DNA of 37,031 nucleotides from Terramyces sp. JEL0728 (GCA_027603945.1 JADIIU010000123.1:1-37031); one strand, 5' to 3'. Shown: positions 1 through 10,831, counted from the first letter of the stretch. Notes: generated by a model not told the origin, from the letters alone. A program made the numbers and translations.

Positions 1-1238
1 GAAAATGTAAATACTTCAATATTAAATTTATTGGAAACATTTCCCACACCCAAAGCGCCTACATCTCCGCCTCGAGCACTACGGAAATCAACTTCAAGGA
101 TTGCTGATTTTGCAGAAATCTTGAGGAGGTATATACAGTCTAAATTAGACCAGCGATTGTGGAAATTACTCTGCAAGAACAGCAGCAATTGTATACATAT
201 TTGATATCGCTTACACCCAGCGCATTGAATGATTTCCAGTATAAAACACGGCCGCGACTTGGGCAGGATATTGAAATTGATAATTATACTCTAATATTTC
301 CACACTATTTAAATAGATTTCAAACAAAGAGCATCAGGTTGAAAGCAAAGTATCAAAATACAGTCAAATATTCACTAATTATGCCAAAAGTAGATACAAA
401 TTTTGAACTGCAGGTTGACCCATTAGGAGGCAAGCTCGGAGGAAGACAGCCTGAGGTTGATTTGGTTGTAAAATTAAATTGTCTGAACAAATCAGCAGTG
501 GTGCTGAATGCGGTGATACAGATTGAAATCCAAGGAGGGCCGAGACATTTTGTGGTTATAAAATGCAGGAAAAGGGATACCAATAAACTACTGCCTCCTC
601 AACCAATGGAAGCTGATATAAATCAAAGGGATGCGATATTTCCCGGATCCAGTTACAGGTAGCCAATCTTAATACTAGTATACCAAAAACTCTAGTTAGA
701 CTGAGGCTAATGTTGTTTGCAGTTGATGGGATAAAGTTAAAAGGCATATTTAGAGAAGCTGGGCAATCATGGGAAGTTCAAGCGCTGGAAACTCATTTGA
801 AGAGGGGAACTTATTATTCATGCACAGATGGCTACTCAATAGCCTCATGTTTAAAAGTACTTGTTACTAACAGTAGAACAATCTTAAAACTCTCCCAAGT
901 GCTCCGTTTTTGAAAATCCCCAAAGATATTATTTATGGAACGCAGTCTTCGCAGCTGTGTTGGAATAGGCTTATCCTATCGTTCGCGGACAACTCTACTG
1001 AAATTAATCTAATAATGTGGGTCATTGACCTACTGACGACGGTAGTGATCAACGAAAGATATAATGAAATGGGAATCAAGAGTATAGGTAGCCTAATTTA
1101 ATTCCAGTGACAGCAGTGGTGCCAAATCTATGCGACGCAGCAGATTCAGCTGAAATGTACTTGTTACTGCCAGCAATGATTTCATTCATGTCAAAGTTGG
1201 TCGAACATCGATTAGCGATCCAGACTCAAATAAAGTAA
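1..1238 (+). CDS. RhoGAP-domain protein with an ASH-like N-terminal part (5' end outside window)
   Basis: Partial gene; frame 1 is open from base 1. Exons 1-128, 149-658, 679-856, 877-1087, 1108-1238, separated by four 20-nt GT...AG introns, leave 385 codons plus stop. The C-terminal half is a RhoGAP domain, the fold that stimulates GTP hydrolysis by Rho/Rac/Cdc42. KGIFREAGQ matches the GIFRxSG block carrying the catalytic arginine, and NEMGIKSI...VPNLCD matches the NKM...LAxxFxPxL block. The preceding ~170 residues (IFPHYLNRF, LIMPKVDTNFEL, IEIQGGPRHF) resemble a beta-rich ASH/MSP-like domain. ASH followed by RhoGAP is the C-terminal order of OCRL/INPP5B, but no 5-phosphatase is in view, so that identity is only possible. 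AATAAA lies just inside the end of the CDS. The RhoGAP call is firm; the ASH call is moderate. Confidence 0.8.
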
Positions 1239-1289
1239 TTGTATTTACAGCCGGCTAAAAGATCACAACTAAAACGTAAAAATTTATAT

Positions 1290-1816
1290 TTAAACCTTTT
1301 CAGTCTTCAAGCCATCCTTGAAATAAGTAATGTAAGGAGTGATGCCGTCTTCACGGTAGTTCAAGAGACCGACAGCGCCTTCTGGATCCATAGATTCACC
1401 GACAAAGAATTCGTAATCTTTGATGTTGCCTAGGATCTTCTTGACGAATGCAGGAGCGTTGGCTTCAAATGTAGCAACACGATCTGGGTTGTGTTCTTGA
1501 AGATGAGCCTTGATGGTCTTCATGTATCCTTTGATGTATGACATGTAAGATTTCTTGTCAAATGAGGTTTCACTGAGGCGGAAAGTATAGACAACATTGT
1601 TGACAGTAACAGCGCCATCTTCCAATTGCTCTTCTTGTTCTTCAGCGGAAGCATTGGCACCAATGTCGACATCAGCACCTGGCATGACGGTAATGTTCTG
1701 AATTAAAACGTAACTACCTTGCAATCTATTTCAATAGCGATATCGTCAATTTCGCGGATTTCGAAAGCGTCAGAAGCCATTTCATCCCCAGAGATAATGT
1801 CCTTGTAAATAATCAT
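1290..1816 (-). CDS. TMA19: Translationally controlled tumour protein (TCTP)
   Basis: Exons 1816-1718 and 1697-1290, with one 20-nt intron (1698-1717), encode 168 residues, the normal TCTP length. The product starts MIIYKDIISGDEM and carries IGANASAEE, YTFRLSETSFDKKSYMSYIK and the C-terminal block GESMDPEGAVGLLNYREDG, all hallmarks of the family. TCTP is an abundant cytosolic protein that associates with ribosomes. Without splicing the first 33 residues are in a different frame from the rest. Only 73 bp separate this start from the divergent VPS27 start, so both promoters must share that space. An unspliced reading would need a TTG start and would lose the conserved N-terminus. Confidence 0.95.
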
Positions 1817-1889
1817 TTTCTGTTGAGAAAAAAAATTTCAGTCAAGCAACGTTTCAAAGGAGAGGTGGCTGATATTGTAAACTTTGAAA

Positions 1890-3883
1890 ATGAATCTGTT
1901 TGCAAACCCAGCTGACGAAGATATTGGTGAATTTTAGCTTACCGTAGAAAAAGCAACTTCAGAGAATCTTCCCATTGGAACTGAAGACCTTGCGACTAAT
2001 TTGGACATTGCGGACAAAATCAAATCTGGCAAGATTTCGCCAAAGAACTATGTCGCTGCCATTAAAAAGAGGATCAACCATAAAAACCCCAATGTAACTC
2101 TTTTAGCTTTGAAATTGACTGACACTTGTGTGAAAAATAGTGGGAAATTGCTCTTGCAGGAAGTGACTTCGCGGGATTTCGTTGATAATTTAGTCTCGCT
2201 AGCCCGCCAATTGGTAATTATCGTTGACATAGAATACGCATGAGCAAGTACGAAAGAAATCTCTGGAGTTGATCCAAACATGGGCTGCCGCTTTCAAAGG
2301 AAGATCCGAATTTGTAATTGTATGTGAAACCTACGATATGCTCAGAAGAGAAGGTTTAGTTTACTAATACAGGGATGCAATTCCCTCCTATTGAAAAGGC
2401 TAATTCGCTGGCAGTGCTTTTTGAAACAACTACTGTAAGATCTATGCTTATTTAGGCACCAGAATGGACTGACAGCGATTATTGCATGAGGTGTAGGACG
2501 GATTTTACAACTTTCAATAGGAAGCATCATTGTAGAAATTGTGGATCTACGTTTTGTCAGGATTGCTCTTCCAAAAGTATTCCTTTGCCGCTGTTGGGAA
2601 TTACAGATCCTGTACGTGTGTGCGACACTTGCCATTACAAGATCACTACAAAGACAGGAGATGTTGGATCTACGCCTGTAAAGCTAAATAAGCCGGCAAG
2701 AGTAGATTCAGACGATGATGAGGATTTAGCAAAAGCAATTGCAGAATCATTGGAACTGGCAAAGAAATCTACCTCCCTACCAAGACCAAGAGAAGAAAAA
2801 CCAAAAGCCAAATCAAAGGAAGACGAAGAATTGGAATTGGCTATTCAGGAATCACTAAAAGAGGCAGATAGACAGGGAAGACTACAATCAACCCCCAAGC
2901 ACGAAACTAGATATGAGCAAACAAAGACAGAGGCAAAAGTAGGAGGATTGGCTGAATCTCAAGTCGAAAGTATCAGGATTTTCTGTGACTTGGTTGAAAA
3001 AGCAGATCGGGATGTTCAGCAAGGAGGACTGGGAAATTTGAATCCAATTCCGCTACAGACGACGTTTGCCAAAGTGTCTTCACTGCATCGTCCACTGGTA
3101 GATTCGTTGTCAGAGGCGGCTGACAAGTACAAAGCCTTATATGATCTGAACACTGAACTAACAAATGTAATCAAAGATTATGATGTATTGCTACAGCAAA
3201 GATTACAATATTCGCAAAGTGTTTCCGGTGGGCTTGGATCAAATCCCCAATATGGATATCCTTCGTATGGTAATTTCATATTAACCATAGGAACCTATCA
3301 AGGACATAGTTTTAATCCCGGCCCGCCATATGCTCCAGGACATCAGTCAAATCCTTCGCAGTCATACGGCCAACAATATCCTGTGCAAGGCGGATATTCT
3401 CCTGCACAATATCCCCCACAATCACAGGGCGGCCATCCTGTACACCATGCACCACCAGCCCAGTATGCAACATCGCAAACTTCAAATACTTCAACCCCAC
3501 AATACGCTCCGTTCCAGCCACCAGCCAATCAACCATACACTCCTTCGCATCCTCCAAACACAGCCCAGTATGAACAGTCAACCGCTCCTAGTCAACCAGG
3601 AGCAAACGATCAATACTCTGCACCGCCAGGAAACCAATATGTCCCATCTCAACCACCAGCCAGTGAATATGCAGGAAATCAAGAATACGCACCATCTCAA
3701 CCTCAACAGTATCCACAGCAATTTAACTCACAACCTAATCAATATGGTCAGCAATCGCAACAATATAACCCAAATGGTCCACACCACCAAGCGTATCCCC
3801 CACAACCTGGGTATCCAAACCAAACTCAACAGCAGCAAAATCCACCAGCCAAACCTCAAGAAGCACCGTTAATTGAGCTCTAG
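1890..3883 (+). CDS. VPS27: ESCRT-0 subunit Vps27/Hrs
   Basis: Six exons (1890-1926, 1948-2213, 2233-2353, 2373-2434, 2456-3269, 3291-3883) with introns of 21, 19, 19, 21 and 21 nt encode 630 residues. Order: VHS domain (about 1-145), FYVE zinc finger (about 165-225) with WTDSD, RKHHCRNCG and CDTC, two ubiquitin-interacting motifs (about 251-265, DLAKAIAESLEL; 284-299, ELELAIQESLKE), a coiled region, a Pro/Gln/Tyr-rich tail, and a terminal LIEL clathrin-box-like motif. This is the full Vps27 architecture. It sorts ubiquitinated membrane cargo on PI3P-positive endosomes. The last intron is 21 nt without an in-frame stop, so it is inferred from pattern; the other four are required by frame, by a stop, or by domain continuity. 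Confidence 0.97.
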
Positions 3884-4033
3884 TATATTGATAATAAATT
3901 GTATTCGTCCTTTATTGAAACAGTTTCGGCGGTCTGATAGACAGACTTTTCATCATGCTTTGCATCTATAGCAGGCGCCTAGTATTCCCAAAGTGTTGAA
4001 AAAGTACTTTTTTTGATTAGTACTAATTTCAAA

Positions 4034-4660
4034 ATGGAATCTGTACTTTGTGTAATTAGAGAATGTTTTGTTTATAAAATACCGCCACGAAATTCAGCAC
4101 AAGGATACAGGTAAACTATACTAATTCAGAGCGTCGGATTGGGATGTAAATTCATTTCTATGGACCGGAAGACTGAGAATGATATCGGTAGGTGATGATG
4201 TAGCTCTTCATCTGGAGGACAATACAACAGGAGAATTGTTTGCAAAATGTCCAATAACTGACGGTGCAGTTGAACCAGTTCTGGATTCATCTCGTTATTT
4301 CGTAATCAAAGTAGTCGCGCCGACTGGCCAATATGCATTTGTTGGACTGGGATTCCAAGAACGGTCGTACGCATTTGACATGAATGTAGCTCTACAAGAC
4401 CACCAAAAGTACTCTGGTATTAACATAGACGGGTAAACAATAAAGGAGCGATCCAGGAGCAACCTAAATTTGAATCTATTGATTATTCGTTAAAAGAAGG
4501 CCAGAAAATTGAGATTAGTCTGAACGGATTCAATAAGGAAAAGAAGGATAAAGTAGGCGATTTTTCAAAGTTTGTCATTGCACCACCTCCAAGCAACCAG
4601 AAGTGGGATGATTTTGGGGATTTCAAGTCTGATACTGATGGATGGACTTCTTTTGAATAA
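4034..4660 (+). CDS. NECAP-family clathrin adaptor accessory protein
   Basis: Exons 4034-4110, 4130-4408, 4429-4660 with introns of 19 and 20 nt give 195 residues. The N-terminal NECAP PH-like domain is clear: MESVLCVIRECFVYKIPPR, GYRASDWDVNSFLWTGRLR, DSSRYFVIKV and the DMNVALQDHQK block. The C-terminus carries WDDFGDF and ends WTSFE, acidic and aromatic motifs of the kind that bind AP-2 ear domains. NECAPs act in clathrin-coated vesicle formation. The second intron joins HQK to RVNNKGAIQEQPKF in a new frame, so splicing is required. The stop codon is embedded in GAATAAA. Confidence 0.95.
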
Positions 4661-4732
4661 ATTATGTTGATTATTGACTAATGAATTGGCTGCCTGAACA
4701 TTCTGATTTTCCCTTTTCAAAAAAACAAAAAA

Positions 4733-5170
4733 ATGTTTAATCTATTCAGAAACCTCAGAAGGTTCTCTAGCACACCACGAAACCTTGGACTGGAAGAGTT
4801 CTTTGATAACAGCAAAGGCTGGGTATGGGAAGAACAGGCATTGAAAACAGGAAGGGCATGGATGTCCTCTGAACTCCGAAACAAATCATTCGACGACTTG
4901 CACTCATTGTGGTGGGTATGTATCAAAGAAATGAATAAATTGCTGTCGCAGCAACAAGAAGCCAGGAGATTCAAAGTATTTTTCACCCAAGACACTCGTA
5001 AACACCAAGTTAAATTGACTATGGCTAGAATCAAACAAGTATTGTGGGAGAGAAGAAGCAATTGGATGGAGGCTAATGGGATTTACAAGTCAGTTAAAAA
5101 TAATGAAATTCCTGAATCTTTGCCGGAAAGAGGAAGAAGAAAAAAGTCTACTAGCTGGACAATAGTTTAA
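4733..5170 (+). CDS. MRPL4: Mitochondrial large-subunit ribosomal protein uL29m (MRP-L47/Mrpl4)
   Basis: An uninterrupted frame of 145 residues. The N-terminus (MFNLFRNLRRFSSTPRN) is basic and hydroxylated with no acidic residues, as in a mitochondrial presequence. The core WMSSELRNKSFDDLHSLWWV followed by EMNKLLSQQQEARR is the L29/MRP-L47 signature. It would sit near the peptide exit tunnel of the mitoribosome. No intron is needed. The start is preceded by CCCTTTTCAAAAAAAC about 10-20 bp upstream, a sequence close to those at the CstF-77 and BAG genes. TTTAATAAA overlaps the stop. Confidence 0.93.
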   Translation: MFNLFRNLRRFSSTPRNLGLEEFFDNSKGWVWEEQALKTGRAWMSSELRNKSFDDLHSLWWVCIKEMNKLLSQQQEARRFKVFFTQDTRKHQVKLTMARIKQVLWERRSNWMEANGIYKSVKNNEIPESLPERGRRKKSTSWTIV

Positions 5171-5272
5171 TAAATGTATCTTTATTAATTTCTACTGCAA
5201 TTTAGAACCATTGTCAGGCACTTACTGTCCATGTAGTTCTGCATCACAACTTTTTTTCAAAAAAAGATTCAA

Positions 5273-7676
5273 ATGGATCAGGGAAATCAGGAATGGCAGC
5301 CTACAAACCAAATCTCATTGAATATACAGCAGCTACAATCAAAAATCACCAAGAATCCATGGGACAATGAAGCCAGAGAGCAACTGATAAAAGAAACCAT
5401 CAAATTGGGAGATAATGAACAAGTTGACCTCGCATTTAAAGGCTTTTTGGATCAGTTTCCAACTTGCGTATGTTTTATTAATCCCAGGTTCGCATTTGGC
5501 TAAAGTACATTGACCATACGACTTCAATTCAAGACTATACAAAGCTGGAAGAGATTTTTAAATCATGTATTCAAAAAGTCCCTAACGTGCAGCTGTATAG
5601 CAAGTACGTTGATTATATTATTGAAATACAATCTGATTTTGAAACTGTTGTTTCTACTTTTGAATATTGTTTGAAAACTGTAGGTACTGATAAAGAATCT
5701 GGCGATTTATGGTACAAATACATTACTTATTGTCAGCAGCACCAAGTAACTATTCCTAATCCAGACTCAATCGAATTATGAAGAACAACAAAGGATGGAT
5801 CAGTTGCGAAAGATCTTTCACAGAGCTGTCCACACACCTTTAAACAACATTGAAGATATCTGGAAGGAATACGATACATTTGAAAATCAGCTGTCCAAAC
5901 TAACTGCGAAAAAGTTTATATCGGATCAAGCAAGTGGTTACATGACTGCGAGGGCTTGTTCAAAAGACTTGAAGGCATTGCTCGAACCGATTGAAAAAAC
6001 ACAGGCCAAATGGATTACTAAACCACCAACATGGTCGTCAAATCAAGTACAACTACTAAATTACTGGAAAAGATACTTGTCGTGGGAACAAAGTAATCCT
6101 CTGAATTTGGATAAAGAATCGTTGATAGCCCGCGTATTGTATGGATATAAATGCTGTTGGCTAATGTTGAAATATTTTGTCGAATTATGGTATGATTGTG
6201 CTAGTTTTTTGAGAGATAATGACAAGGCAGAAGAAGCAATTTCAATTCTTAAACAAGGAATCACTGAAAACCCCTCTTCTCTATTACTAAACTTTACTCT
6301 AGCAGAACACTATGAACAGAAAAAAGTACATTTCACCGAAATTCAGGCACTGTTTGATACTCTCTTGAAACTATTGGAAAGCAGCTATGAGTCCTCGAAT
6401 GAAAAGTTTGACCAGGAAAGGGAGCAGCTGAAAAGTTTACTGAAAGAAAACAGCTTTATGGAAGACGATGGTGAAGCCAGAGAACGAGAACGTGAAATTG
6501 CCAAAGGTATTTTGTACTAATTTAGAACATGAAAAGGAAGTCTACCAGAGAGTTGAAGTGCCAAGATTGAAAAAGAATGAAATGTTTAAACAAAGCGTCA
6601 GTTTGGTCTGGATTGTTTATATGCGACTAACAAGACGTAGTCAATCGATCAAAGCGGCCAGAATTGTATTTGGAAAGGCAAGGAAATCCACTTTGGTCAC
6701 TAGCCATGTTTACGTTGCATCTGCATTAATGGAATACTATGTCAACAAAGACGCAGTTGTAGCTGGTAAAATTTTTGAAGCTGGGTTAAAAGCGTTTCCC
6801 ATTAATGAAGATCCTCACGCTGCTGATTTCATTTCTCATTATATTGAATTTTTAAAGGGCTTGAATGATGACAACAGTAACCTTGGTTAACATAGATACC
6901 AGAGCGTTGTTTGAACGAGCTTTGTCCCAAATACCGCCTGAAAGATCGAGAGCATTGTGGACAAAATACATTGATTATGAAACTCAGTACGGTGATTTGT
7001 CCAATCTGTACAAAATTGAAAAGCGGTTAGGAGAGGTTTTCCCAACTGGTAAATTAGCCTTACGTTAGAGGATGTCAATTCAATCGACTGGGCAGTAAAA
7101 ATTGCATCCAAATGGTCGTATTTTGATATTGCCTATGTTGGCGAATTGGAGTTGGGGCTAAAGCACTTGGAAGGAATTCCGCGTATTCCTGCACCAGCGC
7201 AGGCAAAACAAGCGCAAAACTCTTTATTAAGAAATGATCAAGGCAGACAAATTGCAATGCTTGGCGGTGTCAATGTAGATCAATACCCTAGACCAGAGTT
7301 TGGAAAGTGGAATTTCTATAGAGCTGAGCCAGGACAGGCTAAAATATGCAAGATTACTGAGCTCGATCAACCAAGGAGCGAGCCTGTCGCCGTCAGTAGC
7401 CATACAGCCAAGAAGAAGGAAGGTCCACAAGTGCCTGAACCGATTGCCAGACTTATGGAGAAACTACCTCCCAAAGATGGATATAGCGGCCCTTATTTGA
7501 ATGTAGAAGAGCTGGTAACTTATTTGATGCGTCTAAATATTCCTGTTAGTTTGGGAAAGATGGTAAATGCCCCAGATCGTGATGTCAAACTCGGCATGAA
7601 GCGACCTCGCAATGATGATGATGGTAATTTTGGTTTAATATTAGGACGGCACTCAAAGAGTTATCGCACTGATTAA
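5273..7676 (+). CDS. RNA14: Cleavage stimulation factor subunit CstF-77 / Rna14
   Basis: Exons 5273-5467, 5488-5745, 5765-6506, 6526-6876, 6896-7048, 7069-7623, 7645-7676 with introns of 20, 19, 19, 19, 20 and 21 nt encode 761 residues. HAT (half-a-TPR) repeats run through the protein: NPWDNEAREQLI, RIWLKYIDHT, WKEYDTFENQLSK, ELWYDCASFLRDN, LVWIVYMRLTRR, RALWTKYIDYET, as in the Suf domain of CstF-77/Rna14. The factor is part of the pre-mRNA 3'-end cleavage complex. A further 18-nt GT...AG segment at 6584-6601 could be a seventh intron (NEILVWIV instead of NEMFKQSVSLVWIV); it keeps frame, so it is undecided. The last intron (7624-7644) also keeps frame. TAATAAA overlaps the stop. Confidence 0.95.
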
Positions 7677-7766
7677 TAAAGACAATTTTCAAATGTTTGG
7701 TTTCTGTTTTGGAAAACGCATAACGAGCTTCCATCAAGAATTGCTAGCCAGACGAAATATACTCGG

Positions 7767-7875
7767 ATGGATCTGTAGCATGGTGGCGATTTGATGCGAT
7801 GGATTTAGTTCCATATTAATGAGGTGGCTACCGGGATAACAATTCGACGATGGCGCACAGAACTTTCAAAACCTC
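7767..7875 (+). promoter_or_regulatory. Run of minimal upstream ORFs before Sac1
   Basis: Upstream of the Sac1 ATG are ATG-initiated frames of 3-6 codons at 7767-7778, 7780-7794, 7794-7808, 7799-7819 and 7819-7839. Several overlap as TGATG or TAATG. A sixth ATG at 7850 overlaps the main start out of frame. If transcribed, they would limit Sac1 translation. Other genes here seem to have very short leaders, so transcription may begin downstream of them. Confidence 0.3.
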
Positions 7876-10055
7876 ATGCCTAATCAGTTTGTTAGCAAAA
7901 CCTCTTATAGAGTATACAAGACGAATGACGCAAGAACATTGATAGAAAATCCTGCCCGATTGGATATTAATGGCAACGAGCCTAATACCATGTTGGCAAT
8001 CACCGATACTGGAATCACCGTGGGAGGTATTTCGTTTTAACAGCAGAAAAGAGCGACCTCTTCCCAAGTGCCCCTAATGCAATCATTTACACTCAGGAAA
8101 TCATGGGATTGGTAGGTGTAATCGAGCTGTCTTTTGGGAAATATTTATTGGCAATCACCTCCAGAAAACTTGCTGCTACTTTACAAACACACAAGATTTG
8201 GAAGATTACTGGTATTGCAGCAATTCCTATTGGGGCTGGAAACCCAGTTGACATCTTTGCACTTCCTGATAAAGATTTGGGGAGACATGCTGTGGATGAA
8301 GATGTTTTGAAATCCATTAAGGAAATCTTCCATTCTGGCCGCCTTTATTACTCCAACACCTATGATGTTACTCATTCTATCCAGCACAACTATTTCTCAA
8401 AAGCAATGAAACCAACCTCTACTATTGTCGACGATCGCTACTTTTTCAACGAAAATCTACAAAAGCAATTGATTAAAGGTAGCATTCGCTAATATAGCAA
8501 ACAATGCTGAAAATGACACTACCCCATGGATAACCAAGATCATTGCCGGCTTTGCTGGTACTATCGATGTCGATTTGAAGCAAAATGAAGCCAAAGCCAT
8601 CACTTACCAGGTATTGTTGCTATCTCGCATCAACCACAGGAGACTAGGCACTAGATATGTTCGCAGAGGGCTGGATTATCAAGGAAATGTTGCCAACAAT
8701 GTGGAAATGGAGCAAATTGTTTTGAATCAAGATTTCCTCAAAGACAAGTCTATTAGCTCTTATGTTCAACTCCGTGGCAGTGTTCCTTCAATCTGGGGTC
8801 AAGATTTGGATTTGTCTTACCGTCCAAGATTAGTATTAGCTGATATCAAAGACGAGACGATTTGGAAACCAATCAAGACGCATTATCTAGATTTAAAGCA
8901 CCAATACATTGGGGAGCGTGGATTCCAAGCTGGTATGGACAATGGAACTGTTGTTTGTGTCAATTTACTGAACGATGACGGGTTCGAAGGACCTTTAACG
9001 AATATCTACGAAAACACCGTCAAAAAGTTTGGTGATTCGAAAATCAGGTACGAGAACTTTCCAATGAGCAAGTTCTGCAAGAATGGAAACTTTGACAAGA
9101 TTGAAATTCTTAAAGATCGTGTGCATTTGCCGCTTATTAACAGTGGCTGGCTTGTTGCTGAAGGCGACGTTCCATCTCTCCAAACAGCTGGGAATTTACG
9201 AGTATCAAAGATCCAAACTGGTGCAGCCCGTGTTTCCTGCTTGGATTCATTGGATCGTACAAACTTGACTTGCAGTATCTTTGCGAGATATATGCTTCCT
9301 TACCAAGTGCAAGGTATTTCTCCAGGACTTCCATCTGTCCAAGTGCTACCTGCTACTGGCGTTGCTCCATCTGAAGTTCGAGACACTGTTGCTCCAACAA
9401 GAAAGGCTTTGGAAGGATGTTACACTACCCTCACCTGTTTATGGGCGGACTCTGGAGACAGCGTTTCCTTGATGTATGCAGGAACTGGTGCGTTGAAAGC
9501 AGATGTGACTCGGTCAGGAAAGAGACAACTGCAGGGCTATTACAACGACGGAATGAACTCTTTGACCAGATACTACTTGAACAACTGTATTTATTTTTAA
9601 CTATAGTTACTCATGGACATTTGCAGGATACCTATGATCTCTTGACTGGGAAGCTCACAGTTGAAAAAATCAATGAACTAGCAGAAGCTGAAGGCCCGAA
9701 AAAAGCAAAGAGAATCAAAAGCCCGTTGGTTAAAAGAAACAATTTCCCTGGAAACATTCTTCCATCTTCAGTGCTAGACATTGTCGAACCAGTATACTTT
9801 AATGCCAGAGAGTATTTGGAAACCAGCAAGTTAGCGGGCAAGGACAAGAAAGTAGTTGATCGCGTCTTGACTGTAATGAAGGAAGTTGCTCCAGAAAGAA
9901 TCAATACCATTTTTGAGCTAGTTTGGGCAATGTACATTTTCTTTTGGATATTCTTAATCACTAGACTTTTGAAGATCCAAGGACAAACAGTAGTTGATAC
10001 TCCAAAGTTGACAAAGGAAATGGTCGAATTAAAGAAAATAGTTCAAAAGAAATAA
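7876..10055 (+). CDS. SAC1: Sac1-type phosphoinositide phosphatase
   Basis: Exons 7876-8026, 8047-8478, 8498-9586, 9607-10055 with introns of 20, 19 and 20 nt encode 706 residues. The Sac domain is recognisable throughout: GRLYYSNTYDVTHSIQ, GTRYVRRGLDYQGNVANNVE, SVPSIWGQ, and the catalytic CX5R(T) motif CLDSLDRTN with Cys at about residue 442. GTGALKADVTRSGKR and YLNN-FTHGHLQDTYDLLTG (joined across intron 3) are also family blocks. Near the C-terminus, LVWAMYIFFWIFLITRLL is a membrane segment, as in ER/Golgi Sac1; only one clear segment is seen. The enzyme dephosphorylates PI4P. The middle serine of CLDSLDR replaces the more usual cysteine without touching the C and R needed for catalysis. 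Confidence 0.95.
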
Positions 10056-10143
10056 ACTCTGCATCTTTTTTATATCTAGAGTTGGTTACGCCAATTTAGA
10101 ATGTCAAACAGTTGTATTATGCAATGTCAAATAGTAATAGTAT

Positions 10144-10701
10144 TCAAATGCAATAATAGTAATAGTATGCGCCGGATATAGCACATGCAACACAAAGTCC
10201 CAATGCAATAGACGTGCAATTCCCAGGTTTGGCAACTCGCTTCTTTTTGGGCTTTGGTGTATACAGAGGCAGGCTGCAATTCTCCAAATTATTCTTGTAC
10301 TCGTCAATTACATGGAGTTTATCCTGAACTGCTTTGATAACCCTCTTTCTAGTATCCTTCAACACCTGGCTATCGTTCATGATCTCATCAAGCCCAATCA
10401 TTACTCCAAGCAGTCCTTCTTCATAAATATATAGCAGCTGGTTGTTTTCAGGAAGAATCTTTCCGTTGGTAATTACGAGACGAGTTTTAAGCAAGTCTGA
10501 TTCATAATCCTCTACTAATTCTTCCATTTGTCTTTTCAATTCATTGATACTGGATAGTAATTGAAGATGGTTCTTTGCAATTGTTGGTTGGAGTGTTTTC
10601 TTTTTTGGACGCTTCACGGTTTGCTGTTCACCCTCGGTTTTCATTTGCTCTTCCTTTTCTTTGGCTGCTTTCATCATCTTGCTCATTCTTCCTCTGGCCA
10701 T
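10144..10701 (-). CDS. BAG-domain protein with C-terminal membrane anchor
   Basis: 185 residues from the ATG at 10701 (MARGRMSKMMKAAKEKEEQ); a longer reading needs a TTG start. A lysine-rich N-terminus is followed by a helical BAG-like domain: ELKRQMEELVEDYESDLL, YEEGLLGVMIGLDEI, TRKRVIKAVQDKLHVID. BAG domains bind the Hsp70 ATPase domain and act as nucleotide exchange factors. The extreme C-terminus, SIALGLCVACAISGAYYYYYCI, is hydrophobic and looks like a tail anchor. This is the reverse of yeast Snl1, which has its membrane segment at the N-terminus. A TTTTTGAAAAA motif lies 10-24 bp before the ATG. The BAG call is by pattern; the anchor is an inference from hydrophobicity. Confidence 0.75.
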   Translation of the reverse strand: MARGRMSKMMKAAKEKEEQMKTEGEQQTVKRPKKKTLQPTIAKNHLQLLSSINELKRQMEELVEDYESDLLKTRLVITNGKILPENNQLLYIYEEGLLGVMIGLDEIMNDSQVLKDTRKRVIKAVQDKLHVIDEYKNNLENCSLPLYTPKPKKKRVAKPGNCTSIALGLCVACAISGAYYYYYCI

Positions 10702-10778
10702 TTTGACTGAATTTTTCAAAAAAATAGCGGAATGCCCAATCTATTCACGCTGGTGGATTGGACCAAACGCGGCTGCTT

Positions 10779-10831
10779 TAGTCCAGCAACACCCGGATAT
10801 CTCTCTAGTCCAGCATCACCGGATATCTCTC
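10779..10831. repeat. Short tandem duplication in the BAG/UBC gap
   Basis: Two head-to-tail copies, 10779-10805 (27 bp) and 10806-10831 (26 bp), of a sequence beginning TAGTCCAGCA and ending CCGGATATCTCTC, differing by a base change and one indel. They lie in the 298-bp gap between the starts-side of the BAG gene and the 3' end of the UBC4 gene. I see nothing else in that gap. The role is unknown. Confidence 0.8.

Noticed and set aside
1698..1717. Sequencing errors or programmed frameshifts instead of tiny introns
   Set aside because: Every gap starts with GT, ends with AG and carries a branch-like motif, lengths are confined to 19-22 nt, and several contain stops without any frame change. 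Errors would not give this pattern.
3330..3872. 180-codon + strand ORF inside VPS27
   Set aside because: It is a +1-frame shadow of the Pro/Gln-rich repeat tail of VPS27 and shows the repetitive His/Gln/Asn bias such shadows have.
6584..6601. 18-nt seventh intron in CstF-77
   Set aside because: Its removal gives a slightly better family fit, but it keeps frame, lacks a stop and a clear branch motif, and is shorter than all others, so it is left out of the model.
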